DNA of 64,000 nt, from NCBI RefSeq assembly GCF_025231485.1, contig NZ_CP104003.1, forward strand, positions 2,790,001 to 2,854,000. Direction: 5' to 3'. Below are positions 35,892-45,422 of the stretch, in pieces. The DNA comes from Salinirubellus salinus. Its GTDB lineage: Archaea; Halobacteriota; Halobacteria; Halobacteriales; Haloarculaceae. The notes below the pieces were generated by a model, which was given only the letters and a program-made list of their open reading frames with translations, was not told where the DNA came from and made no database searches. The translations under genes were made by a program, and so were the position numbers. The first letter of the stretch is position 1. Each line of letters opens with the position of its first letter.

Positions 35892-36629
35892 CTATGTCTG
35901 TCCGGTCGGCACGACCATCAACTCTGTCACGTTCACGTGTTCGGGTTGCAATGTCGCATACACTATCGCGCGAGCGATGTCCTCGGGTGCGAGCATAGGC
36001 ATGTCCAGCTCGGCGAGGCGTTCCAGTACCTGTTCGTCGGTGATATGTGTCGGGAGCTCCGTGTCGACCGCTCCTGGTTCGATGACCGTCGTCCGAATGT
36101 TCTGCGTCGTGACCTCCTGTCGAACTGCTTCGGTGAACGCGTTGACGCCAAACTTCGTCGCGTTGTACCCGCTGACATTCGCACTGGCGCGGCGTCCTGC
36201 GACGGACGAGACGTTGACGATGTGCCCGCCGTCTTGGTCTTGCATGACTGGGAGTACGGCGTGGGTGAGGTTCATCAATCCGAGGAGGTTGACCTCGACC
36301 ATCTGTCGAAGGTTCTCCCGCGAGGCACGCTCCAGCGGTTCGACGAGCATCACACCGGCGTTGTTGACGAGAATATCGAGTCGTCCGTACTCGTCCGTGA
36401 CCGTCCCGACCAACGAGTCGATGTCGTCTTCATCAGTTACGTCGGTGGGAACGACCAGCGCGTCGCCACCGTCGGACTCGATTCGTTCTGCGAGTGTTTC
36501 GAGTTCCCCGGCACGACGAGCGGCGAGAACGACACTCGCACCCTCGTCGGCCAGTGCTTCCGCAGTTGCTTCGCCGATTCCGGAGGATGCGCCGGTTACG
36601 ATTGCGACGTGGCCAGCTAGATTTGACAT
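35892..36629 (-). CDS. SDR family oxidoreductase
   Basis: A 245-residue classical short-chain dehydrogenase from ATG 36629. TGASSGIG near residue 11, NNAGVM near 86, NVSSVAGRR with the catalytic Ser, and YNATKFGVNAF with Tyr-Lys are intact. Sequence style matches the YdfG-like NADP-dependent 3-hydroxy acid/serine dehydrogenase group, which in haloarchaea is large and poorly assigned. It is a paralogue of the broken SDR that follows upstream on the same strand. Confidence 0.82.
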   Translation of the reverse strand: MSNLAGHVAIVTGASSGIGEATAEALADEGASVVLAARRAGELETLAERIESDGGDALVVPTDVTDEDDIDSLVGTVTDEYGRLDILVNNAGVMLVEPLERASRENLRQMVEVNLLGLMNLTHAVLPVMQDQDGGHIVNVSSVAGRRASANVSGYNATKFGVNAFTEAVRQEVTTQNIRTTVIEPGAVDTELPTHITDEQVLERLAELDMPMLAPEDIARAIVYATLQPEHVNVTELMVVPTGQT

Positions 36630-36808
36630 CACCCACCACTATGGGTCGACTACTCGTGTACGTTGCACTCATCAGTAAGTCCATTTAAATAGTGGCTCGG
36701 CTGGTTAGGTCGACAGCTCGTCACGAGGACTAACAAAGCGGTTCCGGGTCACGGTCAACTGATCTCGTTGCTCCGGGAGGTTCGAGACGACAAGGCGAGC
36801 CTGTGTCG

Positions 36809-37648
36809 TCAGACCATGCGGTCCACGACGCGGTCGTAGACGCGGTCACCGCCGAACCTTCGGGCGGCGATAAGCGGCTTTGCGTACTGACCGATGGCGT
36901 ATCGGGCCTTTGGGTTGCGGGAGCGAACGGCCCTCCGAATGGCCTTCGCGACGACCTGTGGGTCGGACCCGTCACCGGCGGCTTCTCGGGTCGTTTCGGC
37001 TAATTCATTGGCTAGCTCGGCATAGGGGCCGCTTCCGCTCCGTTCAAGCAAGCCATCCACCATGATGTCGCTCCATTCGGTTTTGATACTCCCCGGTTCG
37101 ATGACCACCACATCGATGCCGTGTGGAGCGACTTCGTAACGAAGACAGTCGCTCCAGCCTTCGAGTGCGTGTTTCGTTGCATGGTACCACGCCCCCATCG
37201 GTGTCTAAATTTTCCCGCCCATACTGCTGACGTTGATTATTTTGCCGGAGCCCTTCTCGCGCATCGTGGGGAGGACGAGTTGCGTGAGGCGAGCGAGACC
37301 GAACAGGTTGACCTCAAACTGGTAACGGGCGTCTTCCATCGGCGTCTCTTCGACGCTGCCGTAGAGACCGAACCCGGCATTGTTGACGAGAATGTCGATT
37401 CGCCCGAACTCTTCGGTGACCGTCCCGACCAGCGACGTGAGGGCTTCGTCCTCGGTCACGTCTGCCGGAACGACGAGCGCCGTGCCGCCGTCCGATTCGA
37501 TAGTGTCTGCGAGCGCTTCGAGCTTCTCGGTGCGACGGGCAGTGAGAACGACTGTGATACCCTCCTTAGCCAGTGTCTTCGCCGTCGCTTCGCCGATTCC
37601 AGATGATGCGCCAGTGACGAGGGCGACGCGTCCAGTGGTGCTTGACAT
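36809..37648 (-). pseudogene. SDR family oxidoreductase with in-frame TAG stop
   Basis: One frame from ATG 37648 to 36809 would give a 279-residue SDR, but TAG at 37205-37207 interrupts it. Before the stop are TGASSGIG, NNAGFG and NVSSMGGKI; after it, TPMGAWYHATKHALEGWSD continues without a frame change. Homologues have Tyr at the stop position (GKIYTPxGAWYHATK), so a TAC or TAT to TAG change is the simplest explanation. The stop lies ahead of the catalytic Tyr-Lys, so the truncated product should be inactive. Confidence 0.8.
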
Positions 37649-37686
37649 TACACAGTAGGACGTTAGTTCGAGACGAGAGTGCTGTA

Positions 37687-38364
37687 CTAAGCTGTAAGTG
37701 TGTTTAAATACTGGTTCGGACCGAGCGTCTGGCTGATGAGCTGCTGCTCCGCTCGCCGAAGGAGATCAGACGCGGACGCGGCGGCGATACCGAGTTCGTC
37801 AGCGAGTTCCTGCGTTGACATACTGCGCGGAGAGTCGTAGTAGCCGCCATCGTACGCAACAGAGAGCGCCCGGTGCTGTTTATCCGTGAGCCCAAACCGA
37901 TCACGTTTGCCGGGATTTTCAGGATCCGAAGCGATGTTGAGCAGCTCGAACGGGATGTCGTACACCTCACATCGGTCTCGGAGTGAACTGAACGCCTCAT
38001 AGTTCGAAAACACCTTCAGCTCTCGCACCCCCTCGCCGGTGACTGCGGCTTTTAGCAGGACTCCTTCGAACTCTCGCGGGTCGTGGGAGTTGAGTAGTTC
38101 CGATGTACTGTCGATGGTCACCTGATAGAGCCACCCGTCCGCCGTCTCGCCGATCGATGTGACGCTGGTGACCTCTGGTTGGACATCTACTCGTCGCTCG
38201 AAGGCGTCCTTCGATTCGTCGTCGACGCTGACGTTGACGAGGTGACGACCGTCTCCGAGTAGAACGGTGTTCGTAATCGAGAGCTCATGACTCGGGAGCT
38301 CTCGCGCGAGGTCAACCAAGGGTAATGTGGGGTCTGCGAGGAGAATCTCTGCGACGATTGCCAT
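37687..38364 (-). CDS. Bacterio-opsin-activator HTH domain regulator
   Basis: A 225-residue haloarchaeal regulator. The N-terminal ~150 residues form the usual sensor-like alpha/beta domain (LPLVDLARELPSHELSI, VTSIGETADGWLYQVTI). The C-terminal HTH-10 domain reads LTDKQHRALSVAYDGGYYD, then STQELADELGIAAASASDLL. Such proteins control nearby stress or metabolic genes. It lies beside the broken SDR, which could be its target; that is inference. Confidence 0.8.
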   Translation of the reverse strand: MAIVAEILLADPTLPLVDLARELPSHELSITNTVLLGDGRHLVNVSVDDESKDAFERRVDVQPEVTSVTSIGETADGWLYQVTIDSTSELLNSHDPREFEGVLLKAAVTGEGVRELKVFSNYEAFSSLRDRCEVYDIPFELLNIASDPENPGKRDRFGLTDKQHRALSVAYDGGYYDSPRSMSTQELADELGIAAASASDLLRRAEQQLISQTLGPNQYLNTLTA

Positions 38365-38521
38365 AGTGAGTGGATGGGCCCCAGAGACATAATCTACAGC
38401 GGCTCAGAACGGATTCGATCGGAGATGGGGATGTGGCATCCCAAACGGCGAGCAATTGAGTTGTTTGGCCACTCACTATCGAGCGTATTCACCGAGATAG
38501 ACCTCTTCAGATCGCTGAACT

Positions 38522-38602
38522 CATCCTCTCAGTCGGTCACAGCGTTAGTGGCAGCTCCCCGGCAGTTCGATTGGTCCGTGCTGAATGCACAGCGCGAGTC
38601 GG
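38522..38602 (+). repeat. 81-nt intergenic repeat, copy 3
   Basis: Aligns gap-free with the copy at 40772 (shared CTCT-AGTCGGTCAC on the left and GATACACAGCGCG versus GAATGCACAGCGCG on the right). Ends CGAGTCGG. It lies in the 38365-38743 gap, which has no gene. Confidence 0.7.
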
Positions 38603-38743
38603 TCACGAGTGAGTAGTCGGAACGAGCTGATTGGCGTGGTCGATACGGGCACAGAATCGACTCGCTACCATCCGAGAGCGAACGAGGTGAGAGAACGGAG
38701 ATGGTACCCTCTTCGACGGCGGTTTCGATCGTAGCCCTCGGGC

Positions 38744-40393
38744 TCAGTCTTCGTGAGTCGACGTGGGAGTTTCGACGTCCTCGTCTTCCGGAATCACCGT
38801 GCTCGCCCCGGTGTCGTCCGCCTGCACTATCGGGCCAGCACCGATGGTGTGTTCCTCGATCCACTCGCGGGTATCGACCGGCACGAACCGCCCCTCGTCT
38901 TCGATCTGATATCGGATCGGCTGACCTGGTTTGACCGGGAGTACCTCGGATTCGTCTACGACGACGGTTCCGTTTACGACCACGTATGGGATACCAGTCG
39001 ACGGTAGACCGTTCTCCCCGTGTTTGTAAGTCGAATTGTCGGTCACTGCCTCGGGGTCGAACAGCGTCAGATCGGCGATTTTCCCCACTTGGACGCGGCC
39101 TCGCTCTCTCATGTCGTTGACGCCGGCGTCCCCGAGGTGCTTCGCAGGCCAGTAGCTCAACTGAGCGAGCGAGAACATCAGCGGGACGTCGTGCTCTCGA
39201 CCGAGCCGTAGCGTCTTCGCCTTCGCCCCTGCCGTGCGCGGATGACCCGCGTACGACTCGTAGTCGGCGTCCCACGGCAGCAGCTCACCGTCGTCTCCGA
39301 CGCCGGCCATTGCGTCGGTGGCCACGGTCATGTGCGGTATCTGTAACCAGTACGGTATCCACCGCTTTCGCGTGGGAAAGAACACGACGATGGTGTGGCC
39401 AGGGTCCTCCTCGACCAGGTTCTCGTACGCTTCTTTGTCCAGGAACGAGTCTGCCCCCGGATCGTAGATCGTCTCCTCGTAGACGTTCCCGTACGTCTCT
39501 TCCCACAGTTCGGGGCGGAGAAAGTCGGCGCTGACCACGGTCGATCCGGCGTCGTACGGATAGTGCTCTCCCCACACATTGTATCCCTTCTCACGAGCGA
39601 GCCGAAGCTTCTCCTCGTTCTCCCACCACCCGTAGTCGTTGTCGTGACACAGGATCAACGGAGCGTCGAGTAGCATCGCGTTGGTGAGCACCTCGTCGAG
39701 GCCGATCGGCGCCTCTGTCGGCGTCTGGCTACTCAGGTGGTATCGAGTGTGGACCGACGTGAGCCTGCCGTAACGTGCGGCCGTCCGCTGAGCCTCGAAC
39801 TGCTCGTAACTCGTCATTCCACGGGCCATGTACGCCGCGCCGACGCCGACCCCGAGGGCACCCTGGCGGAGGTCCTCGTCCAGGAGCTCCATGATCTGGT
39901 TCATGTGTTCGACGTCGCTCCGGGTGACAGACCAGCCTTGGACGCCGTCTGCTGCGGATTCGTTGAGATAGCGCGGCCCGTTCGAGAAGTCGATCGGTTC
40001 GTCGATGTCGACCTCGGGATCGTGGACGGCTAACCGGGCGAAATTGAGGCTGGCGGTCGTGCCGTAGTTCACCTGCCAGCCGTCCGCGGCCTTCTCGTCG
40101 TACCAGTCACCGACGTGGAGCGCGCCGAGTTCGAGGTCCATGCCGGTCGTCGTCCCGTCGCGGAGCGCCAGTTTCGTGGCGAACGGATCGACCGCGTGGA
40201 AGTGCGTGTCGATGAAGCCAGGGGCGACGACGAGCCCGGTGGCGTCGATGACCTCGTCACCGGAGAGGTCGTCAGTGGTAATCGCCTCGATACGGCCATC
40301 GTTCACGCCGACGTTCCGGACTGCATCGAGCATCGTTTCCGGATCGATAACCCGTCCGCCGGAGAGGACGAGGTCGTACTGTTGCGCACTCAT
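38744..40393 (-). CDS. Amidohydrolase family protein, D-aminoacylase-like
   Basis: A 549-residue metallo-hydrolase. GLVVAPGFIDTHFH near residue 52 holds the HxH metal ligands; SVHTRYHL and LILCHDNDYGWW carry further His ligands, and VATDAMAGVGDDG near residue 370 the likely catalytic Asp. The C-terminal VGKIADLTLFDPEAV is typical of N-acyl-D-amino-acid deacylase and dihydroorotase-like enzymes. Substrate cannot be assigned. Monocistronic, flanked on both sides by the 81-nt repeat. Confidence 0.8.
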   Translation of the reverse strand: MSAQQYDLVLSGGRVIDPETMLDAVRNVGVNDGRIEAITTDDLSGDEVIDATGLVVAPGFIDTHFHAVDPFATKLALRDGTTTGMDLELGALHVGDWYDEKAADGWQVNYGTTASLNFARLAVHDPEVDIDEPIDFSNGPRYLNESAADGVQGWSVTRSDVEHMNQIMELLDEDLRQGALGVGVGAAYMARGMTSYEQFEAQRTAARYGRLTSVHTRYHLSSQTPTEAPIGLDEVLTNAMLLDAPLILCHDNDYGWWENEEKLRLAREKGYNVWGEHYPYDAGSTVVSADFLRPELWEETYGNVYEETIYDPGADSFLDKEAYENLVEEDPGHTIVVFFPTRKRWIPYWLQIPHMTVATDAMAGVGDDGELLPWDADYESYAGHPRTAGAKAKTLRLGREHDVPLMFSLAQLSYWPAKHLGDAGVNDMRERGRVQVGKIADLTLFDPEAVTDNSTYKHGENGLPSTGIPYVVVNGTVVVDESEVLPVKPGQPIRYQIEDEGRFVPVDTREWIEEHTIGAGPIVQADDTGASTVIPEDEDVETPTSTHED

Positions 40394-40771
40394 GATTGCT
40401 CAACCAAGGACGGGCATTCGGAAGCGTGGCGTCTCTGGTTGGCCACCGAAATGACGACCTCCGTCTTTGTTATGTCCTCACCCCCGTTGGCTGAGCGTCC
40501 CCTCGCTGCCAGTTGTCCCATCCCGGCACCCAAGTAACAAGCGCATACCCTGTCGGTCGTCGATTGTGATGGCAGGTCGGGAGAGATACGTTGCGACAAT
40601 CTCCGTCGTGGACGCCGTGCTTCGACGTCGGCCCGTTCCGTACGTCGAACGGGTACTGTAGGTCGGAGCGCTCGCCACGGTCGTCCACTCCTCGAAGCGA
40701 ATCACGACGCCATCAAGAGACCCGTCCGGGCGAACAGTATACAGATACCCCCCTGGGGTAGGTGGTGTATA

Positions 40772-40852
40772 CACCCTCTGAGTCGGTCACGACCCTGCTG
40801 ACAGACTTCAAGTAGTTCATCAAGTTACTTCTGGATACACAGCGCGTAGTGG
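40772..40852 (+). repeat. 81-nt intergenic repeat, copy 4
   Basis: CACCCTCTGAGTCGGTCACG opens the unit; AAGTAGTTC stands at the core and CTGGATACACAGCGCG at the right. The 40394-40964 gap contains no other feature I can support. Confidence 0.75.
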
Positions 40853-40964
40853 GCATTCACGGCGCGGTGATTCGGTATACGAGAAGAGACACAGAGAGAC
40901 GGAGGTACGTGTCATACCTGAATACGTCCCAACATTTTAACCATCGAATGCTCCTTCCCAGATC

Positions 40965-41456
40965 ATGGAACACGGCCGACTCGTTCCGGTGGCGATGGCG
41001 ATCCTCGGGTTCGCGGCTATCGGCATCGGCGTCTATCAGGGGTTAGTCCACGTCGCACCGGGATACGAGGGCACCATCATGTCCGGCTGGGACGGGAGCC
41101 TGAGCCACGAAGAGGTGCTGCTCGTGCAGCTTGGGGCGCTTGGTGTCGGCAGTGTGGTCGCCGGACTTCGGTGGAAACGCCTGTCGAGCCTCTCGTTCGT
41201 CATGGGCAGTATCGTTCTGTTCTATGCGGTTCGGGCGGTGTTCAATCTGTTCCAGTCGCCGAGGCCGCTCTACCGAGAGTTTTCCGTGCAGGGCGCCGGG
41301 TTCGAGGGTGACACCGTCATGTTGGTCCTCGGTGCAGAACCGTTCCTGCTCGCCGCCGGTGGGCTGTTACTCATCGGCGCGGGGCTCGCACCGTTCACGT
41401 CTCGACTCAGCAAGCGGGGCAGTGAGGGGGCGACCCCCAGACCGTCGCGGATATAA
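40965..41456 (+). CDS. Hypothetical membrane protein
   Basis: A 163-residue protein with four hydrophobic segments (residues about 7-27, 50-66, 75-92, 118-143) and a basic C-terminus. No family is recognised. A short AT-rich stretch (CATTTTAACC at about 40933) lies before the ATG as a possible TATA element. The 81-nt repeat lies both before and after the gene. Confidence 0.6.
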   Translation: MEHGRLVPVAMAILGFAAIGIGVYQGLVHVAPGYEGTIMSGWDGSLSHEEVLLVQLGALGVGSVVAGLRWKRLSSLSFVMGSIVLFYAVRAVFNLFQSPRPLYREFSVQGAGFEGDTVMLVLGAEPFLLAAGGLLLIGAGLAPFTSRLSKRGSEGATPRPSRI

Positions 41457-41513
41457 CGACCCCGCTACTCGTCACCCCTGTCGAGGAGGTCGAAAGCACT
41501 CGCCTGCTGAATC

Positions 41514-41594
41514 CACCCTCTGTATCGGGCACGCCGTTGCTGACAGAAACCGAGTAGTTTGTGAGAGCGTTGCTGAATAGAGGGCGCAAGTCGG
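41514..41594 (+). repeat. 81-nt intergenic repeat, copy 5 (best conserved)
   Basis: CACCCTCTGTATCGGGCACG begins the unit, ACCGAGTAGTTTGTG the core and TTGCTGAATAGAGGGCGCAA the right end. A further TGCTGAAT precedes the unit, so the right-end word also occurs just outside its left end. Confidence 0.8.
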
Positions 41595-41642
41595 TCAATT
41601 CTGATGACAATCCATATTCGTCGTCTGTCCTGATTATCATGA

Positions 41643-41660
41643 ATATTATTTAACTTATTT
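41643..41660 (+). promoter_or_regulatory. AT-rich promoter before the arylsulfatase
   Basis: ATATTATTTAACTTATTT lies about 100 bases before the sulfatase ATG in a locally AT-rich stretch. It contains a good TATA-like core (TTTAACTTA). The leader would be longer than usual, so the exact box is uncertain. Confidence 0.4.
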
Positions 41661-41757
41661 CTCCGCGTTTCGTACCACACCCACGAGTGTCGAACGGCAC
41701 TCGGTTACCCCGGTGGTGGGGTCGTGTGAATTCGTTCACTTCGTGGGGGAGACAACG

Positions 41758-44076
41758 ATGTCTGGACAAGAGTTTCACGGCCGTATCGGCCGAACGTACG
41801 ACGAATCAGAGCCCTGGTGGCCCGAACAGACCCGTGCACCCGACGACGCACCGAACGTCCTCATGGTCGTCCTCGACGACGTCGGGTTCGGGCAACTGGG
41901 CTGCTACGGTGGCCTCGTCGACACCCCGAACATCGACCGACTCGCCGAGAACGGTCTGCGCTATAACAACTTCCACACGACGGCGCTCTGCTCGCCAACG
42001 CGCTCGTGTCTGCTGACGGGGCGGAACCACCATTCGAACAGTATGGCTGGTATCGCCGAGGCGTCGACGGGCTTCCCCGGCTACAACGGCCACATCCCTC
42101 ACGAGAACGGGATGGTCTCGGAGGCGCTCGTCGAGGAGGGCTACAGCACGTACCACCTCGGGAAGTGGCACCTCACGCCCGCTGAATCCACCAGCGCCGC
42201 CGGCCCCTACGACCAGTGGCCGTTACAGCGAGGGTTCGAGCGGTTCTACGGCTTCCTCGGCGGCGACACCGACCAGTACACCCCGAGCCTCATCCACGAC
42301 AACCACCAGGTCGAACCACCGGCGACGCCCGAGGAAGGCTATCACTTCACCGAGGACATCGCCCAGCGCGCCATCGAGTTCATCGGCGACGCCAAACAGG
42401 TCGACCCCGACAAGCCCTTCTTCACGTACTTCTGTCCGGGAGCGGCGCACGCACCCCATCAGGTCCCACAGGAGTGGATCGAGAAGTACGCCGGCGAGTT
42501 CGACATGGGCTGGGACGAGGCGAGAGAGATGATCCTCGAACAACAGAAGAAGGAGGGCGTGGTTCCGGAGGACACCGAACTCTCGCCGCAGAACGAGGAC
42601 GTCCGGCGCTGGGATTCGCTCTCGGAGGACGAGCAGAAGCTCTACGCGCGGATGATGGAGGTGTTCGCCGGGTTCCTCGAACACACAGACGCCCAGATCG
42701 GGAAGGTGCTCGACTACCTCGAGGAACTCGGTGAACTCGAGAACACCCTCGTGATGCTCGTCTCGGACAACGGCGCCAGCGCCGAAGGCGGCCCGACCGG
42801 CTCCGTCGACGAGAACCGCTTCTTCAACAACGTCCCCGAAGACCTCGAAGAGAACCTCGAGGCGATGGACGACCTCGGCGGTCCCGAGTACTTCAACCAC
42901 TACCCGTGGGGGTGGACGTGGGCCGGGAACACCCCCTTCCGGCGCTGGAAGCGAGAGACATACCGCGGCGGCGCGAGCGATCCGCTGATCGTCTCCTGGC
43001 CCGAGGGTATCGACGCGGAGGGTGAAGTGCGCGACCAGTTCGTCCACGCCATCGACGTCGCCCCGACCATCTACGAGGCCGTCGGCATCGACCCGCCCGA
43101 AGAGGTGAAAGGCTACTCCCAGTCGCCCATCGAGGGCCAGAGCTTCGCCTACACCTTCGACGAACCCGACGCCCCCGAACAGCACACCACCCAGTACTTC
43201 GAGATGATCGCGACGCGCGCCATCTATCACGACGGCTGGCGGGCGGTCCACCCGTGGCCGTTCGGACAGCGGATCACGGCCGAGGACCTTTCGGCGACCA
43301 GCCTCGAGGACTCGGGTTGGGAGCTGTACAATCTCGAGGAGGACTTCGCGGAGGCGAACGACGTCGCGAGCGAGCACCCCGAAAAGGTGCTCGAACTCGC
43401 CCAACTCTGGTGGACGGAGGCCGGCAAACACGACGTCCTCCCGCTCGACGGCCGCGGCGTCGAACGACTGGGGGAGCCCAGGCCGCAACCGGGGAAAGCG
43501 CGCGACACGTACGTGTACCACCCCGGCGGGCAACACGTCCCCGAGAACGCCGCCGTGCGCGTGCTGAACCGAGACCACAGCATCACCGCCGACCTGACCG
43601 TCCCGGTGGGCGGCGCCGAGGGCGTCCTGCTCGCGCACGGGAGCCGGTCGGGCGGCTACAGTCTGTTCGTCGAGGACAACCGACTGCACTACGTCCACAA
43701 CTACGTCGGCGTCGAGGAGTACCAGGTGTCGGCGGACGAGCCACTCCCCGAAGGCGACGTCTCGGTCAGGATGGAGTTCGAGGCGACCGGCGAACCCGAC
43801 GTCGCGAACGGCGAAGGCGTCCCCGCGACGGTCAGCCTCTACTACGGCGACCAGCAGGTCGGCCAGGGCGACCTCCCGAAGACGGTCCCGAACATGATCG
43901 GAATCGTCGCCGGGCTGAGCTGTGGCAAGGACAGCGTCAGTGCGGTCACCGACATCTACCGTGACCGGAGTCCGTTCGAATTCACGGGCGACATCGCGCG
44001 CGTCACCGTCGATGTCAGCGGCGAACCGTTCGTCCACGAGGAGGCCGAACTGGACCGCATCATGGCGCGTGAGTAA
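41758..44076 (+). CDS. Arylsulfatase
   Basis: A 772-residue type I sulfatase. Metal ligands lie in VVLDDVGFGQLGCYGG (Asp40, Asp41); the CSPTR motif at 78-82 holds Cys78, which must be converted to formylglycine, and LTGRNHH follows. GKWHLTP near 135 and SDNGASAEGG near 335 supply further conserved Lys, His, Asp and Asn. It hydrolyses sulfate esters. No signal peptide is evident, so it is likely cytoplasmic. A formylglycine-generating enzyme is not encoded nearby. A transporter gene follows, which may or may not be related. Confidence 0.88.
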   Translation: MSGQEFHGRIGRTYDESEPWWPEQTRAPDDAPNVLMVVLDDVGFGQLGCYGGLVDTPNIDRLAENGLRYNNFHTTALCSPTRSCLLTGRNHHSNSMAGIAEASTGFPGYNGHIPHENGMVSEALVEEGYSTYHLGKWHLTPAESTSAAGPYDQWPLQRGFERFYGFLGGDTDQYTPSLIHDNHQVEPPATPEEGYHFTEDIAQRAIEFIGDAKQVDPDKPFFTYFCPGAAHAPHQVPQEWIEKYAGEFDMGWDEAREMILEQQKKEGVVPEDTELSPQNEDVRRWDSLSEDEQKLYARMMEVFAGFLEHTDAQIGKVLDYLEELGELENTLVMLVSDNGASAEGGPTGSVDENRFFNNVPEDLEENLEAMDDLGGPEYFNHYPWGWTWAGNTPFRRWKRETYRGGASDPLIVSWPEGIDAEGEVRDQFVHAIDVAPTIYEAVGIDPPEEVKGYSQSPIEGQSFAYTFDEPDAPEQHTTQYFEMIATRAIYHDGWRAVHPWPFGQRITAEDLSATSLEDSGWELYNLEEDFAEANDVASEHPEKVLELAQLWWTEAGKHDVLPLDGRGVERLGEPRPQPGKARDTYVYHPGGQHVPENAAVRVLNRDHSITADLTVPVGGAEGVLLAHGSRSGGYSLFVEDNRLHYVHNYVGVEEYQVSADEPLPEGDVSVRMEFEATGEPDVANGEGVPATVSLYYGDQQVGQGDLPKTVPNMIGIVAGLSCGKDSVSAVTDIYRDRSPFEFTGDIARVTVDVSGEPFVHEEAELDRIMARE

Positions 44077-44295
44077 GCAGAAGGACCGCCACCGATGGCT
44101 GTCTCTCTCGAATCGCACACTGCATTGTCGGTGCGGGTCTTCGTCGTGACCCGCTCGTCGGTTCGCTGGTGATACTCGTCGTCCACGACTGAGCTGGACT
44201 GGACACGAAGTGAGCGAGGAGATAGCCACAGCGTCAGACCGACGAAACGGTCGTGAAACGGGGTCGGACTGGACGATTGGTTCGGGACGGAGCAC

Positions 44296-45234
44296 ATGAT
44301 TGCAGAACAAGTACGCGTCGGGTTAGAACCCGTCATCAGCCTCCTGCTCACCGTTCAGGGTATCGCGGCGACTGTCGGTCTTGCCGCGTTGATGGCCCAG
44401 TTCGGCATCCAGCTGACAGTGGGGGACCTTCGACAGACGACACGAGAGTACAACCTCGTCAGCCGGTGGCTCGTCGCGAACCTCCTCTTTCTGCCACTCG
44501 TCGCTGCCCTGTTCGGTGTCGTGTTCCAGCTCCCCCGACCGCTCCTCCTCACGCTCGTGCTGGTCGCCGTCGCCCCGGGCGCACCGTTCATCCCGCCGCT
44601 CGTCGCGATGGCCGGTCACGACTCGCACGAAGCAGTCCGACTGACCGCAGCGCTGACTGTCGTCGCCGTCCTTACTGTGCCGCTTTTCGTCGCTGCGCTG
44701 CTGTTCGTCCTCGACATCGAGACCGACTTCTCCCCGTGGCGACTCCTCTCACCCCTGGGAATCGTGCTCGTGGCACCCATGATCGCAGGAATTGCCGTTC
44801 GAACGTGGCGTCCGGAACTCGCTGAGCGTCTCGCCCGGCCGATAACCCTGCTCGCCAACCTCTCGCTGTTGCTCGCACTCGGTATCATCGCTCTCCTCGG
44901 TCTCCCGCAGGTCGTCGGGATATTCGCGGTCCTCGTCGGGACTGGGGCGATACTTCTTCTGTCGCTGTTCGTCCTCGTGTCTATTGGCATTGGATGGGTT
45001 CTGGGGGGACCGACTGCCCAGAGTCGCCGTATCCTCGCGCTCGGAACAGCCGGACGAAACGTCAACATCGCCCTGTTCGTCGCAACCGGTGCGTTCCCAG
45101 AGTCAGGCGTGAACGGTGGTATCATCGCCTTCACAGTGCTCATGTTTGTCCTCTCGATACTCGTCGCTCGCTACTGGCGACGGAAGCCGCTTGATGGCGA
45201 GTCGAGCACAGCAGTGTCTGGGCTGAACAGCTGA
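44296..45234 (+). CDS. Bile acid:sodium symporter family protein
   Basis: A 312-residue protein with nine or ten hydrophobic segments and the layout of the BASS family (LMAQFGIQLTVGDL, APGAPFIPPLVAMAG, and the C-terminal GTAGRNVNIALFVATG segment that mirrors the sodium-site region). It would move an organic anion with sodium. It starts 220 bases after the arylsulfatase; cotransport of a sulfatase product is speculative. Confidence 0.75.
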   Translation: MIAEQVRVGLEPVISLLLTVQGIAATVGLAALMAQFGIQLTVGDLRQTTREYNLVSRWLVANLLFLPLVAALFGVVFQLPRPLLLTLVLVAVAPGAPFIPPLVAMAGHDSHEAVRLTAALTVVAVLTVPLFVAALLFVLDIETDFSPWRLLSPLGIVLVAPMIAGIAVRTWRPELAERLARPITLLANLSLLLALGIIALLGLPQVVGIFAVLVGTGAILLLSLFVLVSIGIGWVLGGPTAQSRRILALGTAGRNVNIALFVATGAFPESGVNGGIIAFTVLMFVLSILVARYWRRKPLDGESSTAVSGLNS

Positions 45235-45258
45235 ACTCACGAAGCCACGTGCTGAACT

Positions 45259-45339
45259 CACCCTCTGTATCGGGCACGGAGGGGCTGCCGGGCCTCCAGT
45301 AGTTGTCGAGGCCGTTGCTGCGTACAGGGCGTATGGTCA
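45259..45339 (+). repeat. 81-nt intergenic repeat, copy 6
   Basis: Starts CACCCTCTGTATCGGGCACG like copy 5, has CCAGTAGTTG at the core and GTTGCTGCGTACAGGGCG at the right. TGCTGAACT immediately precedes the unit. It lies between the convergent transporter and membrane-protein genes. Confidence 0.78.
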
Positions 45340-45422
45340 CCACGTTCCAACTGCAGTTCACCGAGGGTGCCGAGTGTTCGACACGGCACGGAGGACCCGG
45401 TCAGCGCCACGAGAGACCACGA

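Noticed and set aside
37205-37207. Pyrrolysine or programmed read-through of TAG
   Set aside because: No pyl genes or read-through signal seen; a Tyr-to-stop mutation is simpler.
42223-44310. Long 695-codon minus-strand frame opposite the arylsulfatase
   Set aside because: Antisense to a gene with intact sulfatase motifs; long antisense frames are common in high-GC DNA.
41758-45234. Arylsulfatase plus BASS transporter as a dedicated sulfate-ester uptake operon
   Set aside because: The 220-base gap, lack of shared regulation and the generic transporter family make this too weak to claim.
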